From Mesorhizobium amorphae (GTDB lineage Bacteria > Pseudomonadota > Alphaproteobacteria > Rhizobiales > Rhizobiaceae): a stretch of 54,938 nt of DNA. The notes under the pieces are model-generated. The model searched no databases. It had not been told where the DNA came from and was given only the letters and a program-made list of their open reading frames with translations. The stretch spans positions 1 through 54,938 of the forward strand of contig NZ_JHQS01000039.1 of assembly GCF_014843845.1 (NCBI RefSeq), written 5' to 3'. The translations under genes were made by a program, and so were the position numbers. Below, piece after piece: positions 43,635 through 52,571 of the stretch (the stretch's first letter is position 1; each line of letters opens with the position of its first letter).

Positions 43635-45365
43635 ATGCAGCTTGCCCACATTCCGCTTGATAGGCTCAAGATTTCCGCCGCCAACATGCGCCACGGAAAA
43701 CGCGCGCCTGATATCTCCGACATTCTGCCCTCCGTCCGCGCGCGCGGCGTTCTTGTGCCACTTCTGGTGCGGGCCAATGGCGAGCCGGAAAGCTTCGAGA
43801 TCGTCGCCGGCAGGCGGCGCTATTTCGCCGCGAAATCGATCGCCGACGAGCGCGGCGAGGAAGATCCCTTGCCCTGCGCCATCATGGAGGACGGCGACGA
43901 CGCCGATGCGCTCGAAGCCTCGCTGATCGAAAACATAGCCCGCCTCGATCCCGACGAAGTCTCGCAATGGGAGACGTTTTCGCGGCTTATCAGCCAGGGT
44001 CGCACCGTTGCCGACATCGCCGCGACCTTTGGCATCACCGAGCTGATGGTCAAACGCATCCTGGCGCTTGGCGACCTCTTGCCCAAGATCCGCGAGGCCT
44101 ATCGGCGGGACGAGATCGACGCCGAGACCGCGCGCTATCTCACCATGGCCTCCAAGGCGCAGCAGAAGGACTGGCTGGCGCTGTTTGCCAATCCCGAACA
44201 ATACGCGCCGCTTGGGCTTCAGTTGAAGCAATGGCTGTTCGGTGGCCAGTCGATCTCCACCAAGGTGGCGCTGTTTGCCATCGAGGATTATCCCGGCCTG
44301 ACCGTCTCCGATCTGTTCGGCCAGGACAGCTATTTCGCTGATGCCGACCAGTTCTGGCAAAAACAGAACGAAGCGATTGCCGCCACACGCGACGCCTATC
44401 TGGAAGCCGGCTGGTGCGAGGTGGTCGTGCTGGAACCGGGACAGCATTTCCACTCATGGGATTACGAGAAGACGCCGAAAAAAAAGGGCGGCAAGGTCTT
44501 CATTGCGGTGACCCATCGCGGCGAGGTCGAGTATCACGAGGGCTGGCTCTCGCGCAGGGAAGCCCGGCGCGCCCGCGATAAAGGCGAGGGGCCAGACGAA
44601 GCTGAAACACCCGCCAAGCCATCGCGTCCGGAACTCACCGGCCCGATGCAGAACTATGTCGATCTGCACCGCCACGCCGCCGTGCGCGCGGCCATGCTCG
44701 ACCATCCGGCAGTAGCGCTGCGCCTCATGGTGGCGCACGCCATCACCGGTTCCGGCCTGTGGCAGGTGCGCCGCGAGCCGCAGCGCGCGGCCAGCCAGTC
44801 GGTGACGGCCAGTCTTGCCGGCTGCAAGGCCGAAGCCGCATTCGCCGAAAAGCAGCGTGCGATGTTGGCCCTGCTCGCCGTGCCGGACGAGGATGGCAGG
44901 GTCGCCGGCGGCAATGGCGACGCCTTTGCTACCGCCAGCGTCTTCGCCCGGCTTTTGGCGCTCTCCGACGATGACGTCATGCGCGCTTTGGCCATCGTCA
45001 TGGCCGAGACGTTAGAGGCCGGCAGCGCCGTCATCGAGGCGCTCGGCAACCATCTGAACGTCGACATGGGCGCTTACTGGCAACCCGATGACGCCTTCTT
45101 CGACCTGCTGCGCGACAAGGAAATCGCCAATTCGATGCTCGCCGATGTCGGCGGCAAGCATGTCGCGGACAGCAATGTCGCCGAGAAGGCAAAGACGCAA
45201 AAGAAGATCATCCGCGACTTCCTGGCGGGCGAAAACGGTCGCAGACAAGTCGAGGCCTGGCTGCCGCGCTGGATGAAATTCCCGGCCGAAAGCTACACGA
45301 CCCGCGGCGGTTTCCGCACCGCCGATCAGTGGGCCAGAGTTCAGGCGTTGTTCGCCTGGCAATAG
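43635..45365 (+). CDS. ParB-family nuclease-domain protein of the ICE backbone
   Basis: 576 residues. The ParB N-terminal domain (about 1-110) has IPLDRLKISAANMRHGKRAP, EIVAGRRRYFAAKSI (GRRR box) and ALEASLIENIARLDPDEVSQ. A helix-turn-helix follows (VADIAATFGITELMVKRILA). The long C-terminal region (about 230-576) is typical of plasmid and ICE ParB-like proteins of unknown role rather than chromosome-partition ParB (about 300 residues). No parA is adjacent. Its last ~20 codons recur as a remnant at 49797. Confidence 0.88.
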   Translation: MQLAHIPLDRLKISAANMRHGKRAPDISDILPSVRARGVLVPLLVRANGEPESFEIVAGRRRYFAAKSIADERGEEDPLPCAIMEDGDDADALEASLIENIARLDPDEVSQWETFSRLISQGRTVADIAATFGITELMVKRILALGDLLPKIREAYRRDEIDAETARYLTMASKAQQKDWLALFANPEQYAPLGLQLKQWLFGGQSISTKVALFAIEDYPGLTVSDLFGQDSYFADADQFWQKQNEAIAATRDAYLEAGWCEVVVLEPGQHFHSWDYEKTPKKKGGKVFIAVTHRGEVEYHEGWLSRREARRARDKGEGPDEAETPAKPSRPELTGPMQNYVDLHRHAAVRAAMLDHPAVALRLMVAHAITGSGLWQVRREPQRAASQSVTASLAGCKAEAAFAEKQRAMLALLAVPDEDGRVAGGNGDAFATASVFARLLALSDDDVMRALAIVMAETLEAGSAVIEALGNHLNVDMGAYWQPDDAFFDLLRDKEIANSMLADVGGKHVADSNVAEKAKTQKKIIRDFLAGENGRRQVEAWLPRWMKFPAESYTTRGGFRTADQWARVQALFAWQ

Positions 45366-45675
45366 GCCTGTGAAGCCCGAGCGGCGGTTCTCTCAAGTGC
45401 CGCCCCTTGGGCGCCCGGGCGCCAGCCGAGAAGCGCACATGGCCGCAAGCCCGTCAGCGGCAGTATGGCGGTTGACGACACCGCCGAGCATAGCGTCCCG
45501 CAACGCCGCCGAAGGCGGAATGCACCCGATCGATAGCCGCTGGCCGAGGAATTGCCGTCTTGCGCCAATACCCTTTTTTAGCGTGCCGTGAATTTCTCCC
45601 GAAGGGGTTTGGTGCGTAGCGGAAACGTGTTCGCTTGGATGGATATATTGCCGAGCCCCCGCTTCGACGCGGCCG
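45366..45675 (+). other. Region after parB; left boundary of an inserted segment
   Basis: The first ~80 bases (to about 45445) resemble 49871-49950, the sequence following the parB remnant. The rest has no family-like gene. The autotransporter gene ends at 45676 on the opposite strand, apparently cut by whatever joined these sequences. Confidence 0.45.
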
Positions 45676-48099
45676 TCACCCTTTGGTTTCCGGTATGGGC
45701 GAAGTCGACCAAGCCGTGGCATTGCGAGTCACATGGAGGCGAACTTCGTTCGGCAGGTATAACAGCGTCGTGTCGCTGAAGGCATCTCCTTGCACGTCAT
45801 CGAATTTGCCGCTGACTCCGCCGGTCGAGGTGATAATGGTATAGGTCCGGTCCATGAGCGCCTCTGGGTCGGCGCCGGCTGGCGGGGTGACCGTCACCAC
45901 GCCCCCCGACAGCCTGACCGGGCCGTCGACGACGAGCTGGTCGCTGTTGTCTTCGTCAACCTCGATGTGGAGTACACTGCCCTTGTCGAAGATCACGTTG
46001 CCGTTCGACGTCAGCGTGCCGATCGAGTTACCGGGCGACACGATGCCGCCGACGGCTACTTCAATGCCGCCCACTGCGCCGATGCCTCCCAACGTGCCCA
46101 TATTTGCGACGACTTTCGAGGTGATCGAGCCGTCCACCGCAAGTAGGCCGCCGTTGATCAATGTATCGTCCCTATAAGTGCTGTGGCCGGTTAGCCTCAG
46201 CGTACCGATGCCGGATTTGGTAAGGCCTCCCGAATAGTTGTTGGGCTCGGTGCGTTTGGCGGCGAGTGTGTGCACGAGTGCCTCATAGGCATTGAACTCT
46301 GAAGTTGCCCCGGCCACCCGCTCCTCGGCGGTCGTTGCCCGTATCGTATCAAGGCTCCCTTCGGGAGTACCGGTGAAGTCGACGAATTGCGCCGTCTGCG
46401 GAATGCTCGTGTTGGGTGCCATGGCACCGAATGCGTTCCATAGGGCGATGGCGATCGGATTTGCATGCATGGCCTTCTCAGCCGCGTTGAAGGCCTCTTC
46501 GGAGCCGCCTTCGCATGCCACAGCGTCGGCCGCTTCGTAGCGAACCCGCACCAGCTTGATCGCCTCGCTGAAGGCGTGGGGCGTCACTTCTGCCGCGACG
46601 TCGTTCCTGATTTTCTGGATCGCCTCCTCTCTCACCCCGTTCTGCCAACGTTCGGCGATCTTCCTTGCTTCCCAATCGGCGATCGTCTGCTGGTCCTCGC
46701 CCTTGCGCTGATCCAGGCCGCCCTGCGAAATGTCGTTGCTCCAGACCTCCTCGCTGGAGCCGCGATAAAAGCCGGGCAGCTTTGCCTCGAAGCGCCCCAG
46801 AAACTGAGCGGGGCCCTTCAGCGCCTTCTCCAGATCGATGAGCCCCCAGCCGAAAACGTCGTCGACGCCGGCGTCGCCGAGGTCAGTTGCCGTCGTCTTG
46901 AGAATCTCGTTGAGCTCGCCATTGGCGAGGTAGGGATAGCGTTCTTTCATCACTGCGAAAGCGCCGGTGGCGAATGGACCGGCCACCGAGGTACCGCCGA
47001 ACTTGTGGTAAGCCGTGTGCAGACGGTACTCGTGGACGATGTCGCCCCGCTTAAGGCCGACAATGTCGCTTCCTGGAATGCTGCTGTTGATCTGGGTCCC
47101 TGGCGCGGCGACGCAATAATACTTCGCGTAGCCGCAAATGCTGGACGAGCTGCTCTTCGAATGCGGGTTTTTCGTATCCGCGACGACGCTCATCGTCGTC
47201 AGCCAGTGTTTTTCGATGTCGGGCACGAAGCTGGCAAGCCCGGCCATCGCATCCGGCTGCCGCCCGCCGTCGTTGCCGGCCGAGAATTCGACGACGATGC
47301 CGCTGCGTGCCGCCTTGATGGCGCCGTCATAGGCGCCGCCATCGGGCGTGCCGCGGATCGCCTCGATCTCCTGGAACTGCGAATAGGCCTGCACGTAGGA
47401 CCACGACGAAACCGATAGGCCGATGCCCCAGCTGTCGGTGACGATGTCGACGCCGGCATCGATCATCACCTGCCAGGCCGCGCCATAAACGGCGCCGTCA
47501 TTGCCCTTCACTCGACCATCCTCGGGTCCGGGGTCGTAGCTGTTCGCGGCGAAAAGGTCGGCATCGAACGCCACGCCCATCGTGCCGGTCCCGTCCCTGT
47601 TGGCGCCGGCTATGCCCGCCACATGGGTCCCGTGCGCCGAAACAGTGTCCAAGCCGTCGATGTACTGCCGGCCGTCGGCGACAAACGGATCGCCGGCTTC
47701 GACCGGAATGTAAGGGTCTGTATAGACGCGTGTGCCCGAGGTGGGGAGAAAGGTCAGCCGGCCGGCAAACTCTGGATGCGCCGCCCAGACCGGCTGGTCG
47801 ATGAAGCCGATATTCGCATCCTTGCCGGTGAAGCCCATGGCATAGGCGGCATCCGCGTTGATGACTCCGAGTCCGACGTTGCCGTTGAATTCGACGTCAT
47901 TGCGCCAGCTCGCGCGCGCGGCTTCCAGGTCGGAGGTCATGCTGCCGTCAGCATCAACATACTGCCGCGCCTCACTTCGCGCCGACGCTGCGGCGAGCAG
48001 CGCCGCCGTTAATACAACTGTCGTTTTGAGATGCTTGCGAAGGGTGGAGAGGGAGCAGCGATGCGCCGAGCTTATGGTGCAAACGTCAAGGAAGGGCAT
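45676..48099 (-). CDS. Autotransporter-type subtilisin protease lacking its beta-barrel
   Basis: 807 residues. A signal peptide (about 22-45, TTVVLTAALLAAASARSEA) is followed by an S8 protease domain. The catalytic Asp is in IGFIDQPVWAAHPEF, the His in SAHGTHVAGIAGANRDG and the Ser in FGGTSVAGPFATGAFAVM. Autotransporter-type repeats are near residue 640 onward (GGLTKSGIGTLRLTG, INGGLLAVDGSI). The stretch YLPNEVRLHVTRN normally leads into a ~280-residue beta-barrel, but here the protein ends after 15 more residues. Without the barrel it cannot be displayed by the autotransporter route. It might be a periplasmic or secreted protease, or inactive. Confidence 0.85.
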   Translation of the reverse strand: MPFLDVCTISSAHRCSLSTLRKHLKTTVVLTAALLAAASARSEARQYVDADGSMTSDLEAARASWRNDVEFNGNVGLGVINADAAYAMGFTGKDANIGFIDQPVWAAHPEFAGRLTFLPTSGTRVYTDPYIPVEAGDPFVADGRQYIDGLDTVSAHGTHVAGIAGANRDGTGTMGVAFDADLFAANSYDPGPEDGRVKGNDGAVYGAAWQVMIDAGVDIVTDSWGIGLSVSSWSYVQAYSQFQEIEAIRGTPDGGAYDGAIKAARSGIVVEFSAGNDGGRQPDAMAGLASFVPDIEKHWLTTMSVVADTKNPHSKSSSSSICGYAKYYCVAAPGTQINSSIPGSDIVGLKRGDIVHEYRLHTAYHKFGGTSVAGPFATGAFAVMKERYPYLANGELNEILKTTATDLGDAGVDDVFGWGLIDLEKALKGPAQFLGRFEAKLPGFYRGSSEEVWSNDISQGGLDQRKGEDQQTIADWEARKIAERWQNGVREEAIQKIRNDVAAEVTPHAFSEAIKLVRVRYEAADAVACEGGSEEAFNAAEKAMHANPIAIALWNAFGAMAPNTSIPQTAQFVDFTGTPEGSLDTIRATTAEERVAGATSEFNAYEALVHTLAAKRTEPNNYSGGLTKSGIGTLRLTGHSTYRDDTLINGGLLAVDGSITSKVVANMGTLGGIGAVGGIEVAVGGIVSPGNSIGTLTSNGNVIFDKGSVLHIEVDEDNSDQLVVDGPVRLSGGVVTVTPPAGADPEALMDRTYTIITSTGGVSGKFDDVQGDAFSDTTLLYLPNEVRLHVTRNATAWSTSPIPETKG

Positions 48100-48333
48100 T
48101 CAAGAAGTCCTCTTGTGCATCTTCAAGTCAAATTCTCCTTCTCCACCTTCTGCGTGCCGTCGACGCGGACGAAGTTCCGCACCGCACTTCAGCTGGCCGC
48201 GATGCGGCCGAAGTTCATCGCAAGGTTGGAGTCTCTAACCTGCTGCAAACGGCAGGTGCTGCATGGACCCTGCGTGCAGCGGCCACGCCGGAGAAATGGA
48301 TTGGCCAGTAATCATTCTGACCATCACTCCTCT

Positions 48334-49515
48334 TTACGTTTTCTCCTCGGTTTTATGTTTTGTCCTCGTCCGGGCGCGCTTTGGCAGCTTCGGGAAATTG
48401 TTTTGCGGAGCCGCACAGAGAGCGCCGTAACAAACCTTCTCGCCCTTGTAATTGGCCAGCGCCTGCAGCAAATCCGGTAGACGGCGCTGTTTCAGTCCGT
48501 CCGAGATCTGAGGATCGTCCAGTGACTTCAATGCCAGCTCGACCAACTCGATCGCGCGATTTTTATTGCCACTCTCATGATAGTACCGAGCGACCGCCGG
48601 ATAAGACCAGAACTTGGGGCCGTCGCCTTGCGGGGGATTCAGGGCCAGGATCTGTTCGGAGAGCTCCTTGCCCATCGCAAAGCGCTCAGCAGGCGGGAGA
48701 TGCGAGTTGTCCGTCGCGGGATCGAAGAGTTGGTCGAGGGCCATAGCCGTCCAATGCTCGGCCTCGAACTTTTTGCGGATCGCGTCCCGAACTAATTGGC
48801 GCATAACCGGCAAGCCGGTCTGCATGTCGCGCATTTTGTGAAGCAGTAGATTCGCCTGAGTCTCCCGCAAGTCGATATTGTCGGGCATCAAGGCGACGCC
48901 CTCTTCGACAGCCGAGAGCGCCGCCGTCCAATCCTGGGCCTCCATCGCCGGCCGAAGTTTGGCGTATATCGGGTTGGTCAGCGTCAGTTCGCGCGCTTTG
49001 CGTTGGTGCCTGGCAATCCGCTCCGCATCGGCGGCTTTCGCTTCATCGCTGGCGCGCCAGCTGCCGTTAAGCACTTTCGGCAAAACCTCATGGAGTTGCA
49101 TCGGATGACCGACAAAGGCGATGTGGCCGTCTCGGTCGACCACGAACGAGGCCGGAATCCCGACAGAAAAGCTGGGTTCCCTCCAAAGCTTGTTCATTTC
49201 GCCGGTGTGGTCGAACGCGATCCGGTAGTTCAGATTCGAGCACTTTTCGCTCAACCACGCGTCCAACTTGGTTCGGGCCTCTTCGGCCGTTGGAGCGTTT
49301 TCATCAGCCGCGACGCCGATGACCTCAAGTCCGCTATCCCTGTATTGCTCCTGCAGCTGCACCAGATGGGGCATCGCCGCCACACAGGGTCCGCACCAGG
49401 TTGCCCAAAATTCGACGATGTAGACTTTGCCGGGCTGGAAGTTCGTGAGAGGCTCGCCACGCAGCCAATTCTCCACTCTGATCGAAGGAGCCGGTGACTC
49501 CATCCGCAATACCAT
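48334..49515 (-). CDS. TlpA-like thioredoxin-fold protein with helical C-terminal domain
   Basis: 393 residues from the ATG at 49515, chosen for GGAGAG four bases upstream. The N-terminal redoxin domain has VYIVEFWATWCGPCVAAMPH with the CGPC active site near residue 45, and IPASFVVDRDGHIAFVGHP near 130 (cis-Pro). Residues ~165-360 are helical and repeat-like (ALSAVEEGVALMPDNIDLRE; AVARYYHESGNKNRAIELVE). No signal peptide is seen, so it may be cytoplasmic. Same strand as the protease gene, 234 bases upstream of it. Substrates unknown. Confidence 0.82.
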   Translation of the reverse strand: MVLRMESPAPSIRVENWLRGEPLTNFQPGKVYIVEFWATWCGPCVAAMPHLVQLQEQYRDSGLEVIGVAADENAPTAEEARTKLDAWLSEKCSNLNYRIAFDHTGEMNKLWREPSFSVGIPASFVVDRDGHIAFVGHPMQLHEVLPKVLNGSWRASDEAKAADAERIARHQRKARELTLTNPIYAKLRPAMEAQDWTAALSAVEEGVALMPDNIDLRETQANLLLHKMRDMQTGLPVMRQLVRDAIRKKFEAEHWTAMALDQLFDPATDNSHLPPAERFAMGKELSEQILALNPPQGDGPKFWSYPAVARYYHESGNKNRAIELVELALKSLDDPQISDGLKQRRLPDLLQALANYKGEKVCYGALCAAPQNNFPKLPKRARTRTKHKTEEKT

Positions 49516-49796
49516 GTTGCTCTCCAAAGCTATGTTGCGCGACCTCATGCGCGAGCTTGTTTGCCCCTTAAGACGGGGGCACACGGGTTCAAGGAAAGGA
49601 GAGCATCGCTCGTCTCGCGCGTCTGCATGCAGTCAGCCCTCAGTCCGTGTTGCCGCATCTCAATTTGCAAAGGCCGTGCCAGCGCGCTCATCGCGCAATA
49701 AGCGCATGATTAGGCTTCGAAAAACCGCCATGTGCTCGAGATGGCCGGTTGTATTGAACCCGACATGTTTTGTGTTCGCTGTCAGGTTTTGGACAC

Positions 49797-49950
49797 GCAT
49801 CACCCGCGCTTCGAGGCGGTTCCGCACTGCCGATCAGTGGGCAGAGTCCAGCCGCTGTTCGTCGCGGAATGAATCAATCAAGCTGAGCAGCGATTCTTTC
49901 GAGTCCCGCCGCTTGGGGCCTTTCCGGGCGTTGCCGACTGCACATTTGAC
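49797..49950 (+). pseudogene. parB 3'-end remnant (second copy)
   Basis: 49812-49869 aligns with the last codons of parB at 45300-45365: shared CCGATCAGTGGG, CCGCAC-GCC, and CTGTTCG near the stop. The homology continues downstream for about 80 bases (AAGC, GCGATTCT, CCGC-CTTGGG, CGGGCG, GCACAT). Divergence is substantial and the frame is broken. It marks the right side of the inserted autotransporter-TlpA segment. Confidence 0.7.
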
Positions 49951-50227
49951 CGTCTTCGAGCGCGTATCGCGCGAGGAATCCCGACGCCAATTCGACGCCA
50001 TTCGGCAGCGCTCCAGCACGATGGCATGCTTGCTGAGGCGCCATGCGCATGGGCAACTATGCCGATCCGGGATGCGTCGGAGCGCGCAAGCCGTCGCCCT
50101 GCCTTGCCTGCTGCTCGTCGCGTCACCCGTTCGCGGCGACCGTCTCCGTGCTCTCTTCAAAGACCATTCCCCTGCGGCTGGCTTGTTGACCTATGGGCGG
50201 ATCCGGCCCGCCCGAAACCCTCGCCAA

Positions 50228-50389
50228 CAGCTTTTTTCCCCGCCGCCTGCGGCGGCTTCCTCGCGCCGCTTCGCTTCAAAAAAGCTGCCCGCTCGGGTCC
50301 TGCGCTGCCGCTGCGGCCCTGTCGGGTTCGGACGGTCCGGACGCGCCCATCACGGTCCGCCATCGCAGGGGAATGGTCCCTTGCGACAG
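50228..50389 (+). promoter_or_regulatory. Structured 5' leader of DUF736
   Basis: CAGCTTTTTT (50228-50237) is the exact complement of AAAAAAGCTG (50278-50287). It encloses a hairpin GCCGCC-TGC-GGCGGC (50242-50256). A third hairpin, TCGCAGGGG with CCCTTGCGA (one mismatch), lies at 50364-50389, just before the AAAAAGGAG ribosome-binding site. A decayed copy of this leader occurs at 12563. Confidence 0.55.
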
Positions 50390-50406
50390 CAAAAAGGAGA
50401 CTTCAA

Positions 50407-50730
50407 ATGACCGCGATCGGTTACGTCACTAGCCAAGAAAACGGCGGCTACAAGGGCCAGCTCAAGACGCTCAGCGTCCGCGCCGACATCGACATCGTGC
50501 CCAATCAGGCCAAGAGCGCCGACAACCATCCCGACTTCCGGGTGCTGACGCAAGGGGTCGAAGTGGGTGCCGGCTGGATCCGTACCGGCGAGACCTCCGG
50601 CAAGGACTATGTGAGCCTGTCGATTGCTGCCCCGGAGTTCGGCCAGCGCAAGCTCTACGCCAATCTCGGCCGCGCCGCCGGCCAGGACGATGACGGCACC
50701 TACGCCATCATCTGGAATCCGGCCGACTGA
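50407..50730 (+). CDS. DUF736-family ICE protein
   Basis: 107 residues from the ATG at 50407 with AAAAAGGAG upstream; the frame is open far upstream but that part is leader sequence. Starts MTAIGYVTSQENGGYKGQLK and includes GWIRTGETSGKDYVSLSIAA and YANLGRAAGQDDDGTYAIIW, the DUF736 signature. Such proteins are abundant on alphaproteobacterial ICEs and plasmids near relaxase genes. Function unknown. Confidence 0.9.
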   Translation: MTAIGYVTSQENGGYKGQLKTLSVRADIDIVPNQAKSADNHPDFRVLTQGVEVGAGWIRTGETSGKDYVSLSIAAPEFGQRKLYANLGRAAGQDDDGTYAIIWNPAD

Positions 50731-50903
50731 ACGGCCGAACTCGAGCCTCGCGCCGCAACCGGCGCGGGGCTCTTTCCAGGTTTCTACTGCGAAGCTCGCC
50801 ACTCCAAGGGGCGGCGAAAACTCTCCCCCGACTCTTCGCCCGTCCCCGAGACGACCTCGCTCGCCCATCCTCGCCTTCGCTTCTCCTTAAGCAAACGAGG
50901 ACC

Positions 50904-51176
50904 ATGATGGACGACGAAAACGAACGCGCGGCCCGCGCCAAGAAGGGCAGCCCGTTTCTCAACACAGCCCAAGCCGCCTTCTATATCGGGCTCTCCCAGC
51001 GCACGCTGGAAAAGATGCGGCTCAAGGGCGGTGGCCCGAAATTCCGCAAGCACGGCCGCTATGTCCGCTACCACATCGACGAGCTCGACGACTGGTCGAA
51101 AGGCCGCTCGCAGGACGCTACGCCCGAAGATGGCGAGGCCGGTCCTAGCGCTGCCGTCGAGGAAGGCCGCTCATGA
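50904..51176 (+). CDS. rdfS: RdfS-like recombination directionality factor (excisionase)
   Basis: 90 residues with a MerR/AlpA-type winged helix in the middle: FLNTAQAAFYIGLSQRTLEK, KGGGPKFRKHGRYVRYHIDE, LDDWSKGR. In the R7A island the equivalent small gene sits before traF, msi107 and rlxS and drives IntS toward excision. The same order here supports the name. FseA would be its activator. GAGGA precedes the ATG; the end overlaps traF by ATGA. Confidence 0.85.
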   Translation: MMDDENERAARAKKGSPFLNTAQAAFYIGLSQRTLEKMRLKGGGPKFRKHGRYVRYHIDELDDWSKGRSQDATPEDGEAGPSAAVEEGRS

Positions 51177-51721
51177 GCCGGCGCCCTTCCATCCGGCTGA
51201 TCGGCAGTCGCCTGCGGCGCATCCGGGCGCGCAACACGATCATCATTGCCGCGTTTGGCCTGGGTCTGATCGGCTTCGCCGACTTCGTCAAGCCATCGCC
51301 CTGGCTGGTCTGGAACGCCTCAGCAAGCGCGCCCGTCGGCCTTTATCGCATCGGGTTTGCAGCACCGGCTCGCGGCGATCTCGTGCTCGTCTTGCCACCA
51401 AAATCGGTTGCCAGTCTCGCCGCCGAACGCGGCTATCTGCCTCGCAATGTGCCACTGGTGAAGCGCCTTGCCGCGCTGCCGGCAGAGCATGTATGCGCCT
51501 TCAACGACGCCATCATCATCGGCGGCGAGATCGTCGCCCGCCGGCTCGCAACCGACGCCAAAGGCCGTACGCTGCCATGGTGGAACGGGTGCCGCAAGCT
51601 CGCTGACGACGAGCTTTTCCTGCTCGGCGACGACGCGGACCGATCCTTCGACAGCCGCTATTTCGGGCCGGTGCCGGCCGCAAATATCATCGGGAGGCTC
51701 GTGCCGCTATGGACCGAGTGA
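51173..51721 (+). CDS. traF: TraF, S26-type conjugative transfer signal peptidase
   Basis: 182 residues. One N-terminal membrane helix (about 21-36, NTIIIAAFGLGLIGFADF). The catalytic Ser is in NASASAPVGLYRI near residue 50 and the Lys in PLVKRLAALPAEHVC near 93. The C-terminal LGDDADRSFDSRYFGPVPAA is the family box. TraF proteases cyclise or mature pilin for conjugation. Start overlaps rdfS; the end overlaps the next gene by 13 bases. Confidence 0.92.
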   Translation: MSRRPSIRLIGSRLRRIRARNTIIIAAFGLGLIGFADFVKPSPWLVWNASASAPVGLYRIGFAAPARGDLVLVLPPKSVASLAAERGYLPRNVPLVKRLAALPAEHVCAFNDAIIIGGEIVARRLATDAKGRTLPWWNGCRKLADDELFLLGDDADRSFDSRYFGPVPAANIIGRLVPLWTE

Positions 51722-52392
51722 CCCTCCTGATGCTCGGCATGATCGCTATTGCGCCATGCGCCTGTTCCGCCTCGACCGGCGCTGAGCCGGCCGTCATCTC
51801 CCGTGATCCGCAACTTCAACGATGGCAGGAGTTCGTAGCGGAAGCAAGCAGACGCTTCCGCATTCCCAAAGCCTGGATTTACGCCGTCATGAATGCTGAA
51901 AGCAGCGGCAAGACCCTGCTCGACAGCCGCCCCATCACTTCACGCGCCGGCGCGATGGGCCTCATGCAGGTGATGCCTGGCACCTATCACGATATGCGTG
52001 TCGAATACGGTCTGGGACCGGATCCGCACGATCCGCGCGACAATATTCTGGCCGGGACCGCCTATCTGCGCGCCATGTATGACCGCTTCGGATTCCCAGG
52101 TCTGTTTGCCGCCTACAACGCCGGACCGGAGGGCTACGCAAGCCATTTGAAGCGTGGCAACCCGCTGCCAAGGGAGACCGTTGACTACCTCAAACAGCTC
52201 AAGGCGACGGGGGTTTCGGCGAATGACATGAACGAATTCAAAGGCGAATCGGCCGCTTCAACGGGGCCAAACGCTCCCTCCGGACGCTCGCTCTTCTTCC
52301 TTCATGATGGTGTTCGCGCCCGCGACAGGAACGGCGATCTCTTCGTGCCGCTCGGGACGGATGGCGCGCGGCTGAAGAGGCCGGATCGCTAG
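51709..52392 (+). CDS. Lytic transglycosylase for conjugation (msi107-like)
   Basis: 227 residues. A short hydrophobic leader MDRVTLLMLGMIAIAPCACS suggests export, possibly as a lipoprotein. The SLT domain (about 40-170) has the catalytic Glu in YAVMNAESSGKTL, then SRAGAMGLMQVMPGTYHDM and GLFAAYNAGPEGYASH. It opens the peptidoglycan for the conjugation apparatus. Placement between traF and rlxS equals msi107 of R7A. The C-terminal ~60 residues are not recognised. Confidence 0.88.
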   Translation: MDRVTLLMLGMIAIAPCACSASTGAEPAVISRDPQLQRWQEFVAEASRRFRIPKAWIYAVMNAESSGKTLLDSRPITSRAGAMGLMQVMPGTYHDMRVEYGLGPDPHDPRDNILAGTAYLRAMYDRFGFPGLFAAYNAGPEGYASHLKRGNPLPRETVDYLKQLKATGVSANDMNEFKGESAASTGPNAPSGRSLFFLHDGVRARDRNGDLFVPLGTDGARLKRPDR

Positions 52393-52571
52393 CAATGTGC
52401 GGGGCGGGGGGTGTCCTGGAGGGGAGGGCGCGTAAGGCAAGATAAAGGCACCGCCTCCAAGAGGCGGTGAAGTCTTTGTCTGCACATCGTTTTCCTAGGA
52501 GGCTGCCTGCGGCGCCAGGAGGGTGGGGCGCATACGCGACTGATCTTTCTATGGTTATCCGGGAGGCTGGC
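52393..52571 (+). promoter_or_regulatory. Region before rlxS: hairpin and candidate origin of transfer
   Basis: This non-coding stretch contains CACCGCCTC and GAGGCGGTG (52449-52469), a perfect 9-base stem with loop CAA, 14 bases after a run of G (GGGGCGGGGGG-like 52400-52412). Relaxase genes are commonly preceded by their oriT, and the R7A oriT is thought to lie near rlxS, so this is a candidate. A transcription terminator or attenuator before rlxS is an alternative. Confidence 0.35.
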
